From Trichobilharzia szidati (taxonomy: Eukaryota; Platyhelminthes; Trematoda; Strigeidida; Schistosomatidae), in the NCBI GenBank assembly GCA_944472155.2, contig OX235274.1:32486052-32550051 (forward strand): a DNA stretch of 64,000 nt, written 5' to 3'. Position 1 is the first letter of the stretch. The number at the start of each line of letters is the position of its first letter. The position numbers and the translations under genes were made by a program. Under the pieces are notes generated by a model, which saw only the letters and a list, made by a program, of their open reading frames with translations, did not search any database and was not told the origin of the DNA. Shown here piece by piece: positions 42,567-52,374 of this stretch.

Positions 42567-42784
42567 TTTTTTATTACTTTTTCCTCTCCGAGTGAAATGT
42601 AAGACTTCAAAGTTTGATCTTTGAAGTTTTAGTAGCACTGGAGCTGTTTGTTGACGGGGTGTGGTTACTAAACTCACGCCTAACCTTCCACCTATAAACC
42701 GGCCTTACCATCAGCTAAGCGAGATTAAGGAGGCCGTCGATCGGGAATTGAACCCGAACCACGTAAGGCGTGGTTGGTGAGCAT
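42567..42784 (-). mobile_element. SINE-5 copy, left part (split by Merlin)
   Basis: TTACTTTTTCCTCTCCGAG, TTTGATCTTTGAAGTTTTAG, GGGGTGTGGTTACTAAACTC and GAATTGAACCCGAACCACG. It continues after the Merlin insertion at 43896 (GAGCATTCTGTCAGTGAACCACC). Confidence 0.75.
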
Positions 42785-43895
42785 GGCCAAGTTAAAGTTT
42801 AAGCACCACTAACTACCAATCAGCGAACGACGTCAAATGATCCAATGAGGTTTATCAACGTGAGTTCAAGGTTGTATAGCGCTTGATTCGTTTCAAATGC
42901 GTGCTCTAACGAAGTTACGCTTGCAGTTCGAGAAAGATAATGTTTTGCAGTATTGCCTGGATTCGGGGTTGCTTAGGAAGGAGAGGATTTGTTCATGTGG
43001 TGGTGTCATGAGTTTAAAAAGCTTTAGCAGGTCGATTGATGGATATGTCCTTCGTTGTGCAACTTGTTTGAGACGAGTTAGTATTGGGGAAGGTAAGCTG
43101 ATAATTTTATGATTTCGTAGGAACATTTTTTTGCTAGGTCGCATCTCTCCTTAACGCAGATTTTGTATATTTGTAACTACTGGGTAGCCTCGTGTCAACA
43201 GTTCAGTGGTACCAGCACTTCAGAGAAATCGCATCATGGAAAATGGAGAGAGTTACTTCGTTGTTAGGCGGAGAAGGTGTCGTCGTACACGTGAACGAAA
43301 CTGTCTTATTGAAGAAAAAATACAACTGTGGTTGTGAGCGAGCCAACAATGTTTGGGTAATTGGTTTATACGACACCTCCCTACGAAAAGGATTCGTGGA
43401 GAGAATACCAGATAGAAAGGCAACTACTTTAATACCTATTATTACTAGACTTGTGAAACAGGGATCAATAGTACATACGGATGAATGGAAAGGTTATAAC
43501 TCGCTGTCATCTCTTGGATATATTCATCATAGAGCCAACCATTCCAGTGATTTTTTTGATCCAATTACAGGGACACACAAATTCTATAGAAGGATTTTGG
43601 GGAAGATTGAGAAATAGGATTAGAGCTATAAATGGATCTCAAAAGGATCTCATTTATAGTCATTTGGATGAATATATGTACAGAATGTGGTGTGACTTTT
43701 CTATTGACACTCCTACGCTAAACTGGGAGATGTTTCTCTCACATGTTGGAGAAAGATACCCTATGTAACAGTTTTATGCTTTTTTTCCCATAAATATACG
43801 TTTACTTTTATCAAAAATCCCTCTTTCATGTGATTGGTCCATTGAAGGTCGTTTGCTGATTGGTAGTTATTGGCGCTTAAAGTTTAACTTTGCCT
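42785..43895 (+). mobile_element. Merlin DNA transposon with long terminal inverted repeats
   Basis: Ends are GGCCAAGTTAAAGTTTAAGC (42785) and its near-complement GCGCTTAAAGTTTAACTTTGCC (to 43895). The inverted repeat continues inwards for about 70 bp (ACTACCAATCAGCGAACGAC / CGTTTGCTGATTGGTAGT and CCAATGA-type words). Flanks are GTGAGCAT (42777-42784) and TTGAGCAT (43896-43903), an 8-bp target duplication with one change, as expected for Merlin (8-9 bp). The host SINE-5 is continuous across it. Confidence 0.9.
42897..43768 (+). pseudogene. Merlin (ISXO2/IS1595-like) transposase, inactivated
   Basis: Frame 42897-43112 encodes the N-terminal zinc-binding part (KERICSCGGVM ... VLRCATCLRR). After a stop, 43192-43617 encodes the DDE fold: GVVVHVNETVLLKKKYNCG, where the first catalytic Asp is Asn (codon 43294-43296), VWVIGLYDTSLRKGFVERIP, then the second Asp in IVHTDEWKGYNSL. 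A shift near 43570 moves the rest to NSIEGFWGRLRNRIRAI (catalytic Glu region) and the end at 43768. The protein would cut and paste the element. The internal stop, shift and lost Asp make it dead. Confidence 0.9.
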
Positions 43896-43935
43896 TGAGC
43901 ATTCTGTCAGTGAACCACCCGACGCACTTATGTCA
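43896..43935 (-). mobile_element. SINE-5 copy, right part
   Basis: TTGAGCATTCTGTCAGTGAACCACCCGACGCAC continues the SINE-5 tRNA-like head (complement) interrupted by Merlin. Confidence 0.7.
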
Positions 43936-44069
43936 AACCAAAAGACGGAATATTTTACAAACTGATTAGAAATAAACCGACCAATAAAGCTTTAGCAAAT
44001 GAAAACAACTAGGTGGAATATACGAGTGAATATACAACAATGCAGATGCAGGCATATATATACATATAT

Positions 44070-44460
44070 ATTTCAAGTGTTAGTTTGTAGGAGTTTGACA
44101 GCTTTCATCTTTGATCACGGGTTGATATCAGCTTGTAGAACCGTTGAAAACCAAGAGCTACTTCGTCCTTGTTTGGGACTCTTTAACGGCACGCAGCCGT
44201 GACCTCACCACCACCAACGATAGAACCTAGGACCTTCAGGTTGACAGGCGAGTAAGGTCGTTGACAAATCAGCCTCTTGGATGGAATTTAATGGCCAGCC
44301 CATAGATTCTAACTTCTGTCAATCCGAGATATATGGCGCCACAGCAGGCCGATGTCATCGGGGAGTATTTGTTCTTACACCCAACTTGGTGAACCCTAAT
44401 GGTTACGACTTCTCACTAGAAATCCAGACAACGTCGTTCTGTAATCAGTCAGCAACGGCA
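44070..44460 (-). mobile_element. HHR-SINE type 2b copy, antisense
   Basis: TTTCAAGTGTTAGTTTGTAGG, GATCACGGGTTGATATCAGC, TTCGTCCTTGTTTGGGACTC, ATAGAACCTAGGACCTTCAGG (box B), CATAGATTCTAACTTCTGTC and GTCATCGGGGAGTATTTG. Nearly full length. Confidence 0.8.
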
Positions 44461-44742
44461 CCAAACATAGCAGAATTCATAGAATTTAGAATTCATGTAC
44501 CATTCTATATATGAAGATGTACAGTCTAAAGATCATTTAAATATTGAGTATAAAGTTCAGAAGTGTAAATCTTAAGTTGTACCAATAAAAGAGATAAACT
44601 GTGAGACGGTCACTCCATTCGCCATAATTAATCATTTGAAACTGACCGTTTAATGTTGACGTCTTCTTTTTTCCTCAACTATCTACATACTCACTAAGTA
44701 AAACAAATTTGTGTGAAATGGGATTATCTAAGCAGCTATTAA

Positions 44743-45026
44743 TAGATTGTATGAAACTACATACTACTGATCGGTTGAGATGAGTAGTAGTGCCAGACCG
44801 AAATGATCTGGACACCAGAAAGCTGTTTTGCTTGTTTGGGTCCGCTTTCATCAGCGGTGTATCCAGTAGGACCAAGATCAAAGGGCCGAACCAGCTCAAA
44901 CCACCCGATTACTGGCTAGCTACTTGGGCGAATTGGTAATACCATAAATCAAGTTCAATCTCGTTAGCAAGCAGCACTAGTGGTTGATTTGATTGATATA
45001 CAACTACTCATTTTAATCAATCAGTA
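44743..45026. repeat. Repeat with inverted ends, MITE-like
   Basis: Left end ATACTACTGATCGGTTGAG.ATGAGTAGT and right end ACTACTCATTTTAATCAATCAGTAGTAT are inverted repeats (about 24 of 28). The right end also appears at 1290-1312 and 15390-15420. No transposase is encoded. No clear target duplication was found. Confidence 0.5.
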
Positions 45027-45302
45027 GTATATAGTTCCATGAAATTATGCTTGCTTTCTTGATTACTGTTAATTATTATTATTTATTGTAATCTGAATAA
45101 TTTCGGGTTCCAAAGGAAACTGTGGTGAGATTTCACCCCACCCCCACTGGCCACCTGAATTACGAGTCAATTTTCGAACTGTTAATTTGGATTTTAATAA
45201 ACACCATTGAATAAGGTTGAATAGATTGTTATGTTGCGTCGGACAACCGAAATTTCGCAAACAACTATCCCAACTGGCAAACTCCGCTGACAACTTACAA
45301 AA

Positions 45303-45790
45303 TTTTCAAGTATTGTTTTTGTAGGGATTTAGTTTGATTGGATGGAAGATTTCATCATGAGCTGACATCGGTTAGAGAACCATTGGAAAACCTGGGAGTA
45401 CTGAACGGCTGTTTCGTCCAAGCTTGAGACCCTTCACTAGTACGCACCCACCGACAGAGTTAGAACCCAGGGCCTTCTGGTTACAAGGCTGGAGAGTTTG
45501 TAGGGCATTAAGCCACTGGGATCTGATCCAATGACCAACCCATGAATTCTAACGTCTGCCAATTCATGACATAGCGCGATCACTTAGCAATATCTTCTCC
45601 GATGAGTAACTGTCCTCGCCTTCGACTTACTGTACGCTACTGGTCATGGCTTACCACTAGAACCCCAGGTCACCGCGTACTTCTGAAGAGTCCCAAACTA
45701 GGTTGACGAAACAGCTGTCCAGCACTCCCAGTTGGTTTTCCAATGGTTCTCTAACTGATGTCAGCTCATGATGAAATCCTCTATCCTAAC
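45303..45790. mobile_element. HHR-SINE type 2 fold-back copy
   Basis: Antisense unit 45303-45674 (GGAAGATTTCATCATGAGC, GGCTGTTTCGTCCAAGC, tRNA head complement, CCACTAGAACCCCAGG), then a sense 3' part 45675-45785 holding a ribozyme and GGTTCTCTAACTGATGTCAG. The 3' tails are therefore inverted to one another. Confidence 0.8.
45675..45726 (+). ncRNA. Hammerhead-like ribozyme with consensus core, HHR-SINE type 2
   Basis: GCGTACTT, then CTGAAGA (matches CUGANGA exactly), GTCCCAAACTAGGTTGAC (stem GTC/GAC with an insertion near the loop end), GAAA, palindromic CAGCTG, TC, then CAGCAC. The closing stem is imperfect (about four of six pairs). It is the best core match among the sense copies read here. 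Confidence 0.6.
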
Positions 45791-45999
45791 AAAATTATCA
45801 CAAATTTAGTAATAAAGCAGAATTAGGAGTGAAGTAGGAAACCGTTTTTTAACAATTGGTGTGTACTGCATTGATGAAGAATTAAGAGATTGAAATTGAA
45901 CAAACGGAATAATATCGTCGACACAGTGTGGTATGAAAACTTAAACATACGGGATGGATTGATGTAATAAGTCAGCATTAAACTCAAATTTCAATCCTT
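45791..45999. other. No gene recognised
   Basis: AT-rich spacer. Confidence 0.4.
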
Positions 46000-46495
46000 G
46001 AGAATAGGTGCAGAGTGTTAGGTAAGGAGGGTAAATCGACCGATAAGGGGGTGTGATGCTACATCATTTGAGATGGTTAGGATATGCGTTACGAATACGA
46101 AGACATATCCTTTCTCATCAAACAATAGGTTAGTTTACTTAAGATTAGGTTAGAAAAGAGTTAGGGGTGGTTCAATCAAAAAATGACATCAATTCATGAA
46201 GTCTTCGACTTTGCTTTGAGCCAGCTAGCCACGTAGGGATTTGTAGACAACTTGGTTGGGTCCTCAGGATGCTAAGAATCAATGGCTTGAGACTGTCAAT
46301 GATGATCCTTTAAATCCTCAGGTATTTCTAAGTTGTTCCTCTTTCTCTCGTACATTTTTTCTCGATATTGTTCTTTTGAATTCCTTTTCTCTCTTTCTCT
46401 CTCTTTTGTGTGCTACATGGAGGGAGTGTGGCAAGTTGAACTGCTGCATTTCTATGGGAAACTTCTATGTTGGAACTCAGTCAGACAGGCAATCC
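46000..46495 (+). mobile_element. LINE-B 3' end
   Basis: GGTGCAGAGTGTTAGGTAAGG, GGTTAGGATATGCGTTACG, GCCAGCTAGCCACGTAGGG, CTACATGGAGGGAGTGTGGC and a CAGTCAGACAGGCAA tail. Coding is degraded. Confidence 0.7.
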
Positions 46496-46767
46496 TAGTC
46501 TTAACATAATTCAGAAACATAACACCTATAATTTTAAACACAGGAAAGTTATCCACAGTGGTAATGAGCCAAGGGAACCACCTTATTATGCAGCGGGTAT
46601 CGAATACTATTTTATTGAAACTTGTGAATCTCCTATTGTTGGTTTAATTGAATCGAAGTAGCCAATCTCTGTTTGCATATCGACTCTATGAGAACGGAAA
46701 CCTTGATGTTACATTCTATAGGAATTGATGTACTTCACTTATACCTCTTACACTTATCAAGTAAAAG
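46496..46767. other. No gene recognised
   Basis: Short open stretches only; no repeat family recognised. Confidence 0.35.
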
Positions 46768-47105
46768 TGTGGTGAGAGCTGTCTGCTAGCCAAATTGGTA
46801 GACAGTAATTTACGTCAATATTTATGTCCCAAATATTGGTCATGTGAAAACAAGAACAAAGACTGACTCAACAACCAATCACAGCAAACTTTGCGTAGGC
46901 GGATACAATTAGCAGACAGATGATCTAAAATCCAAGAAACAGCCACAAAGAGATGAAAGATTAACTTTCAGTGAGAAACAACCAATCAGAAGACTGTGTT
47001 TGTCTGCTAACAATAATCTATAATAATGTACATGAAAATATATAAATATGTGTTGATTTCCTAAATAAACGATCTGTTGCCTGGCCCTTGTCTTCTGTCG
47101 TTACA
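46768..47105 (+). mobile_element. Solo LTR
   Basis: 338 bases from TGTGGTGAGAGCTG to TCTTCTGTCGTTACA, with TGT..ACA ends. A TATA-like TATATAAATATG (47039) and AATAAA (47063) lie near the 3' end. AAAG precedes (46764-46767) and follows (47106-47109) as a possible 4-bp target duplication. No internal region flanks it, so it is probably a Gypsy-type solo LTR. Confidence 0.6.
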
Positions 47106-47459
47106 AAAGCGTCATCTAGGCATCTGCTTTAGAAGCCAATATACCAACAGAGATCAATCCATCCCCTAAGGTTCAACAACAACGGGAAATCAAAAATGAT
47201 TCAAAGAGAAAAATGTATAAAACACACATCAATAAAAATTAACCACTAGTTTTATACTTCACAGTAAAACAATACAAATCTTACTTCTTCATATAAAATA
47301 CTACGATTCTTGGGATTTGAATCACCTACAAAAGGAACAAGAGGATTAAAGAATATTAACTATCACATAGACGTGAATAATAAAGCAGTGTGGATGACAG
47401 TTACGTTCATGATAGCTAAAGAGGCACAAAAGAGTCATAAATCAATATATATGTATAAT
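47106..47459. other. No gene recognised
   Basis: AT-rich sequence without an identifiable feature. Confidence 0.4.
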
Positions 47460-47765
47460 TCGTTCCTTGAGTTCCGTGTAGAACAGAAAGCGTCAGAAGT
47501 ATATCTCGCCTGTACTGCGTTCTCTGCCGTCATTTTCAGCTTCACTTCCATTCCATCTGCTCCCACAAATTTCTAACGCATCTACACTATATCTTCTTAT
47601 TTTTTCTGCAATCTGGTGGTGCTGGGGGGGGGGAGGTGCAGCTTTGCTAGCCTCAAACATAATGCAGACATTCCATGTCCCTAAGCTTCCTTCTTCTCTT
47701 ACTGAAAGAAGACACATCTGTCAACTGGCATCCTGAAGGCTTTCACCAGCTGGCATCATCCATAC
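47460..47765 (-). mobile_element. RTE-A copy with internal deletion (endonuclease start joined to 3' end)
   Basis: 47462-47545 is the RTE 3' end (TTCCTTGAGTTCCGTGTAGAAC, GCCTGTACTGCGTTCTCTGCC). Directly next to it, minus-strand 47720-47560 encodes the endonuclease start: SLGTWNVCIMFEASKAA, EKIRRYSVDALEICGSRWNG. Everything between, including the RT, is missing. Confidence 0.7.
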
Positions 47766-47789
47766 TCCCCGATTCTAGTGGAGAATAAG

Positions 47790-47905
47790 TTTATTTCTTC
47801 TGTGCTTTAGAATTTCAGTTGTTTGGTTATAGGGTGGAGTTGCTAGTCTTACGCACAACCTCCCCTCTTTTCGAGCCTTAAGAATACTGAAGCTTAAACA
47901 CCACA
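47790..47905 (-). mobile_element. SINE-5 fragment
   Basis: TCTGTGCTTTAGAATTTCAG, TATAGGGTGGAGTTGCTAG and CGCACAACCTCCCCTC follow the SINE-5 middle part. Truncated before the tRNA head. Confidence 0.5.
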
Positions 47906-47952
47906 TACCAATGGACTGATGTCTAATAACACAAGCAGTACAAATAGTGGAG

Positions 47953-48478
47953 AGTTATCATTTGATTACAGGATTTCATCATAAGCTGACATCAGCTAGA
48001 GAACCATTGGAAAACCACCAGGGGTTACTGAATTGCTATTTCGTCAGCCTAGTTTGGGACTCTTCAGCATTACGCATCCATCACCAAGTTTCGAACTCAG
48101 AACTTACCTGTTAAAAGGCGAGCTCGTAGACCAGTCAAGTACAGCCGGTCGGGTGTGACGACGACAAATACTCGCCACGGATGACATTGGTTAGTGCAAG
48201 TTGCGCTATATCATGAATTAGCAGAAGTTGGAATTCATGGGCTGGCCACTGGATCGGATCCCAGTGGCTTAATGGTCTACGAGGTCGCCTTGTAACCGGA
48301 AGGTCGTGGGTTGGAACCTTGGTGGTGGGTGCGTACTATCGATGAGTCCCAAAGTAGGGTGAAACAGCAGTCTAGTGCTCCTTGTTGGTTTTCCAATGGT
48401 TTTCTAACCGATGTCAGCTGACGATGAAATCCTGTAACCAATCAAATCCCTGTAAACCAACATTGGAGTTATCGTTTG
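47953..48478. mobile_element. HHR-SINE type 2 fold-back insertion with 14-bp target duplication
   Basis: GAGTTATCATTTGA (from 47953) and GAGTTATCGTTTGA (from about 48465) flank the insert. Inside, antisense 47966-48130 (tail, ribozyme, tRNA head complement) is followed by a sense unit 48131-48464 (body, GGCTTAATGGTCTA, box B, ribozyme and tail). Confidence 0.85.
48025..48076 (-). ncRNA. Hammerhead-like ribozyme with consensus core, antisense
   Basis: On the minus strand: GTAATG, CTGAAGA (CUGANGA consensus), GTCCCAAACTAGGCTGAC, GAAATA. The stem II side has a CTG insertion, and the palindromic stem and closing stem are weak (GCAATTCAG). Confidence 0.5.
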
Positions 48479-48679
48479 AGATGAAGACAGCAACTAGGAG
48501 AAATAGTAAGCCACTACCCGGGTTACACTAACGATGGAATGGAATCAAAAACTGTTACAAAGAATACTTTCATTCTACATGATGAAGTGGCCAAGAGGAA
48601 AAATAAATTATTTAATCTTTTTGAACAACAGGAATGATTCAACATTTATTATGACCATTGGAAAATCCTACAACTGCTA

Positions 48680-49165
48680 CAAGTGGCACAGATGAAGATG
48701 TCAGAGGTAAGATCGGAAAAGAAAGATAAATCTTCATTACCCTTATAAATCAGTGCAGAAACCGACTACGTACAGCATAAGGAACAATAATGTCAAGCCG
48801 GTACTTAGAGACTTGACGTCCACGTCACGAAAAGCACTTTCAACAGAATACTACAGACTTTTATCAATAGCTGGCTTCGTTATCTTGATACTGAAGGCCA
48901 CTGCAACGAATAAACACAGAACCTATTGCCCAAAAAGTATGCCGAAGGAAATGGAGACGGGTTGAAAACACGCTGAGGAAACCATTGAGTGGAACCTGAA
49001 CGGGAAACGGCAAGCTGGGCGCACGAGGGAGACATGGAGGAAATGAAAGCTTCTGGTCGAACCTGGAGCCAACTAAAAAGGACTGCAGAGAACAAAGTGA
49101 AACGGAGATGGACTTCTGAAGCCCTGTATTTAACTAGGAACCCAAGGGAACAATAATAAATAACA
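48680..49165 (+). mobile_element. RTE-A 3' end
   Basis: GCACAGATGAAGATGTCAG (TDEDV), NVKPVLRD, then PKEMETG and the WNLNGKRQAG-type C-terminus, AACTAGGAACCCAAGGGAAC and an AATAATAAATAAC tail. Frames are broken. Confidence 0.75.
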
Positions 49166-49315
49166 GTAGTGAAAGTGTCAAAATACGGAACATTGAAAAT
49201 ATAAAGCGAAATCCGAAAATTGAGTAATTCTGCTATTACGATTAAGCAGAATAGGTTCTGTCTGAAACATTATTCATTGAAGACCTGACTAACAACTGAA
49301 TCTCGTAACTGTAAC

Positions 49316-49405
49316 TCAGTTAATTGGTGGATGGTGACTAGCAGGGGAATCCAGGATGCGCATTTCATCCTATTTGGGACTCGTCATCTGGATGTAGCTC
49401 AGTTG
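49316..49405 (-). mobile_element. HHR-SINE type 1 fragment, antisense
   Basis: CAGTTAATTGGTGGATGG, GACTAGCAGGGGAATCC, AGGATGCGCATTTCATCC and TATTTGGGACTCGTCATCTGG. Only the 3' ribozyme end is left. Confidence 0.8.
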
Positions 49406-49640
49406 TTTACACGGCATAGACTGCTGACGTGAGTCTTAAACTAGACTAGGGGAGTTTCCTATTCCCCTTCAATCATCACCATACACACCTCAATTTGATC
49501 AGTATCAGTCTATCAATCTAAAACTATCTCATATAGTCCAGTTAATAAAATCTCATTCATAACAAGAAAAATTTGGAAGGACAATCGTTTTACCTGACTT
49601 TCTCTCTTTAGACTTTACACTTATAACTCCATGAAAATGC

Positions 49641-49805
49641 CTTCAATACAATATTTAATTGGTGGATGGTGACTAGAAGTGGAATCCATGATGCGCATTT
49701 CGTCCTATTTGGGACTCGTCATCTGACATGTCAACCTGAGACCGAGCACTTCGGTCCAATCAATCGACGGGAAAATCTAAAATTCAATTAAACTTCAATA
49801 CAATA
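49641..49805. mobile_element. Minimal fold-back HHR-SINE type 1 with 13-bp target duplication
   Basis: CTTCAATACAATA at 49641-49653 and again at 49793-49805. The 139-bp insert is an antisense ribozyme end (GGTGGATGGTGACTAG ... GGGACTCGTCATCTG) fused to a sense tail (ACATGTCAACCTGAG, ATCAATCGACGGGAAAATC). No tRNA head. Confidence 0.85.
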
Positions 49806-50280
49806 GCCGAAAAATATAAGCCATACACTAAGATTAATTCACTGCTTGGATTCATGACATTATGCGTGGAATAAGAGTCACTTCAGTGTAATTTGTGCAA
49901 TGGTGCGATATACGAGAGTAATCTCACCATGAATTATCAACCTGCCTCTCTCTCTCCTCTTCTAGTACAGCACGTGATCAGAATTGTCTGTGGAAAGACC
50001 TCGTTGAACAGTTAGTGTGTTGATAAACGGGTAGTGTTGTGTATCATCTATATCCATATGACAGTTGTATATAACCGATGATGACTGCAGCAAAATGATT
50101 CGCCGCTGAGCACGCAGGTGGGTCTAGTAATTCTCAAACATCAGAGCTTCTGCAGTAAGAGTGTGGACGCCAACAGTTCTAATCGTAGATTGTTTCATTT
50201 TGACTTTCATTTATGACAAATTTGGTAAAATCTACAGATGGTATGTGCGAAGAAAGTCTAGTTTTCACCTTAATTATGAA
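49806..50280. other. No gene recognised
   Basis: Unassigned; GACGCCAACAGTT at 50168 also occurs at about 150, near the first exon candidate. Confidence 0.35.
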
Positions 50281-50284
50281 TGAA

Positions 50285-51135
50285 TGAAGAGCCTAGAAGA
50301 CATGGATTTCGCGGATGATTTATGTTTGATGTCACACAAAATCGAAGACTAACAAGCGAAAACCGACAAACTGGTCGAAGAATCAGCAAAGACAGGACTC
50401 CAGGTGAACATAGACAAGACGCAGGTTATGAAAATAACCAACAAACAACATACAGCACCAATCACCATCAACGGGATGGATTTGAGAGAGGTTACTTCAT
50501 TCAATTATCTAGGGAGCATTGTCTCAACTACAGGAGGAACGGACGAGGATGTCAAATCGAGAATCGGGAAGGCGAGAAACGCATTCACTCACCTGAAACC
50601 AATCCGGAAATCTTCGTCACTCAGCCTGCATCAACAACAAAATGATTCGGATTTTCAATACAAACGTCAAGTCAGTCAGTTCTTCTATACGGATCAGAAA
50701 CGTGGTGGCGGGTCACAAAGAATATTTCCAACAGCCTGTTGCAGACCTTTATCAACAACTGTCTTCGCTGGCTCTATACTGAAGATCAGATGGCCGGAAA
50801 GAATCACCAACAAGAAACCAACTATGGGAACAAACAAAACAATCGCTCAACAAATATGCAGGAGAAAGTGGAGATGGATTGGACACTCACTGAGGAGGTC
50901 GCTGGGTGACGTCACACGTCAGGCCAATGCTCGAGTGGGACCTGAAAGGGAAGCGGCGAGTGGGACATCAGTGCAAGGGTGACATGGAGGAGATCGTGTG
51001 AAGAGGAGTTGAAACAGTATGGATTAACATGGATGCAGGTGAAAAGTACAGCAGAACACAGAAACAAGTGGAGGCGTGCAGTTGAAGCCATATGTTCCAC
51101 TAGGAACCCAAGGGAACAATAATAATATAACAATA
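50285..51135 (+). mobile_element. RTE-A copy, RT palm to tail
   Basis: MKSLEDMDFADDLCLMSHKI-type start (50286, FADD intact), NIDKTQVMKITN, TSFNYLGSIVSTTGGTDEDV, GKARNAFTHLKPIRKSSSL, then GHSLRRSLG and the C-terminus in shifting frames. Ends CACTAGGAACCCAAGGGAAC and AATAATAATATAACAATAATAATAA. Very similar to 63005-63878. Confidence 0.85.
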
Positions 51136-51164
51136 ATAATAAACTAATGTATTCCCCATAAAGT

Positions 51165-51425
51165 GTTCTGAAATTTTCATTCCTTTGCATTCTGAAGGAA
51201 ACATTAGGGCTTCACACTTGAGCCCTGATGTTTCAGTAGTCGTGGTGTTGTTTTTATGGAGTGTAACTGTTAGCCACACACGCCTAACCTTCTCTCTTTC
51301 TTCGGACTTACTACCAGCTAGGTAGTGAGGTTTAGGAGTGTATCGGCCAGAAATCGAACCATTGACTACGTGAAGTGTGGTTAGCCAAACATTCCTATCA
51401 TTGAGCCACCGAGTACCACAAGTGT
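51165..51425 (-). mobile_element. SINE-5 copy
   Basis: CATTCCTTTGCATTCTGAAGG, GATGTTTCAGTAGTCGTGG, CACGCCTAACCTTCTC, AATCGAACCATTGACTACG and CATTGAGCCACCGAGTACC. It is the most complete copy. Read in reverse it has box A TGGCTCAATGATAGG and box B GGTTCGATTTC. Confidence 0.75.
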
Positions 51426-51441
51426 TTTTGATTAACCAGAC

Positions 51442-52133
51442 ACAATCGTTAGAGGATTTCATCATGAGCTGACATTGGTTAGAGAACCATTGGAAAACCA
51501 CCAAGGACTACTGGATAGGTGTTTCGTCCTAGTTTGGGACTCTTCATCAGTACGCACCATCGGGGTTCGAACCCAGGACCTTCTGGTTACAAGGCGAGTT
51601 CGTAGACCATTAAGCCACTGGGACCCTATCCAATGGCGCTATATCGTGAATTGGCAGAAGTTAGAATTCATGGGCCAATCAACCAAATCCCTACAAACCA
51701 ACACTTGAATATCAATGAGATGTTCACTGGCAACTGGCCCTATTCAGGTAGGTAGTTACCTGGGGATCCAGTGGGAATTCGTGACCAGTAGGGTGCAGCA
51801 GGTCGGGTGTGAGGACAAATACTCGCCGAAGACATTGGCTAGCGGTCACGCTATATCGTGAATTGGCAGAAGTTAGAATTCATGGCCTGGCCATTGGATC
51901 GGGTCCCAGTGGCTTAATGGTATACGAGCTCGCTAGCCTTGTAACCAGAAGGTCCTGGGTTCGAACCATGGCGGTGGGTGCGTACTGATGAAGAGGTCCA
52001 AACTAGGACGAAACAGTTGTCCAGTACTCCCAGGTTTTCCAATGGTTCTGTAACTAATGTCAGCTCATGATGAAAATCCTGTAACCAATCAACCAAATCC
52101 CTACAAACCAATACTTGAATAACAATCGTTAGA
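51442..52133. mobile_element. HHR-SINE type 2 fold-back insertion with perfect 12-bp target duplication
   Basis: ACAATCGTTAGA at 51442-51453 and 52122-52133. The 668-bp insert is antisense tail-ribozyme-tRNA head (51454-51635), a short sense body (51636-51685), then a full sense monomer (51686-52121) with tRNA head (GGCTTAATGGTATACG, GGGTTCGAACC) and ribozyme 51982-52027. Confidence 0.9.
51982..52027 (+). ncRNA. Hammerhead-like ribozyme, HHR-SINE type 2
   Basis: Closing stem GTACTG (51982-51987) with CAGTAC (52022-52027), core ATGAAGA, stem GGTCC/GGAC with loop, GAAA (52010-52013), near-palindromic CAGTTG, then TC. The core differs from CUGANGA by A at C3. Confidence 0.65.
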
Positions 52134-52374
52134 ACTTTTATTGTAAATTATTTATGAGGTAAGCAGGAGGTATAGCCTTTTGCTTAGCATAACTTATTAT
52201 GAAGGAATCTGTGTTCGTTAAGAAACTATGATACACTACAGCCTTAGATAATAGCCAACTTGATATAGGTAGTGTTTACAGGGAAAGAGAGAGTGCTGGC
52301 TGAATGTGTGTTGATCAACACTTCAAGCGTTGCTTATTACTTTACCTAAGGTGGTACAGTGGCGTGTGCTACTG
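52134..52374. other. No gene recognised
   Basis: Short unassigned spacer. Confidence 0.3.
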
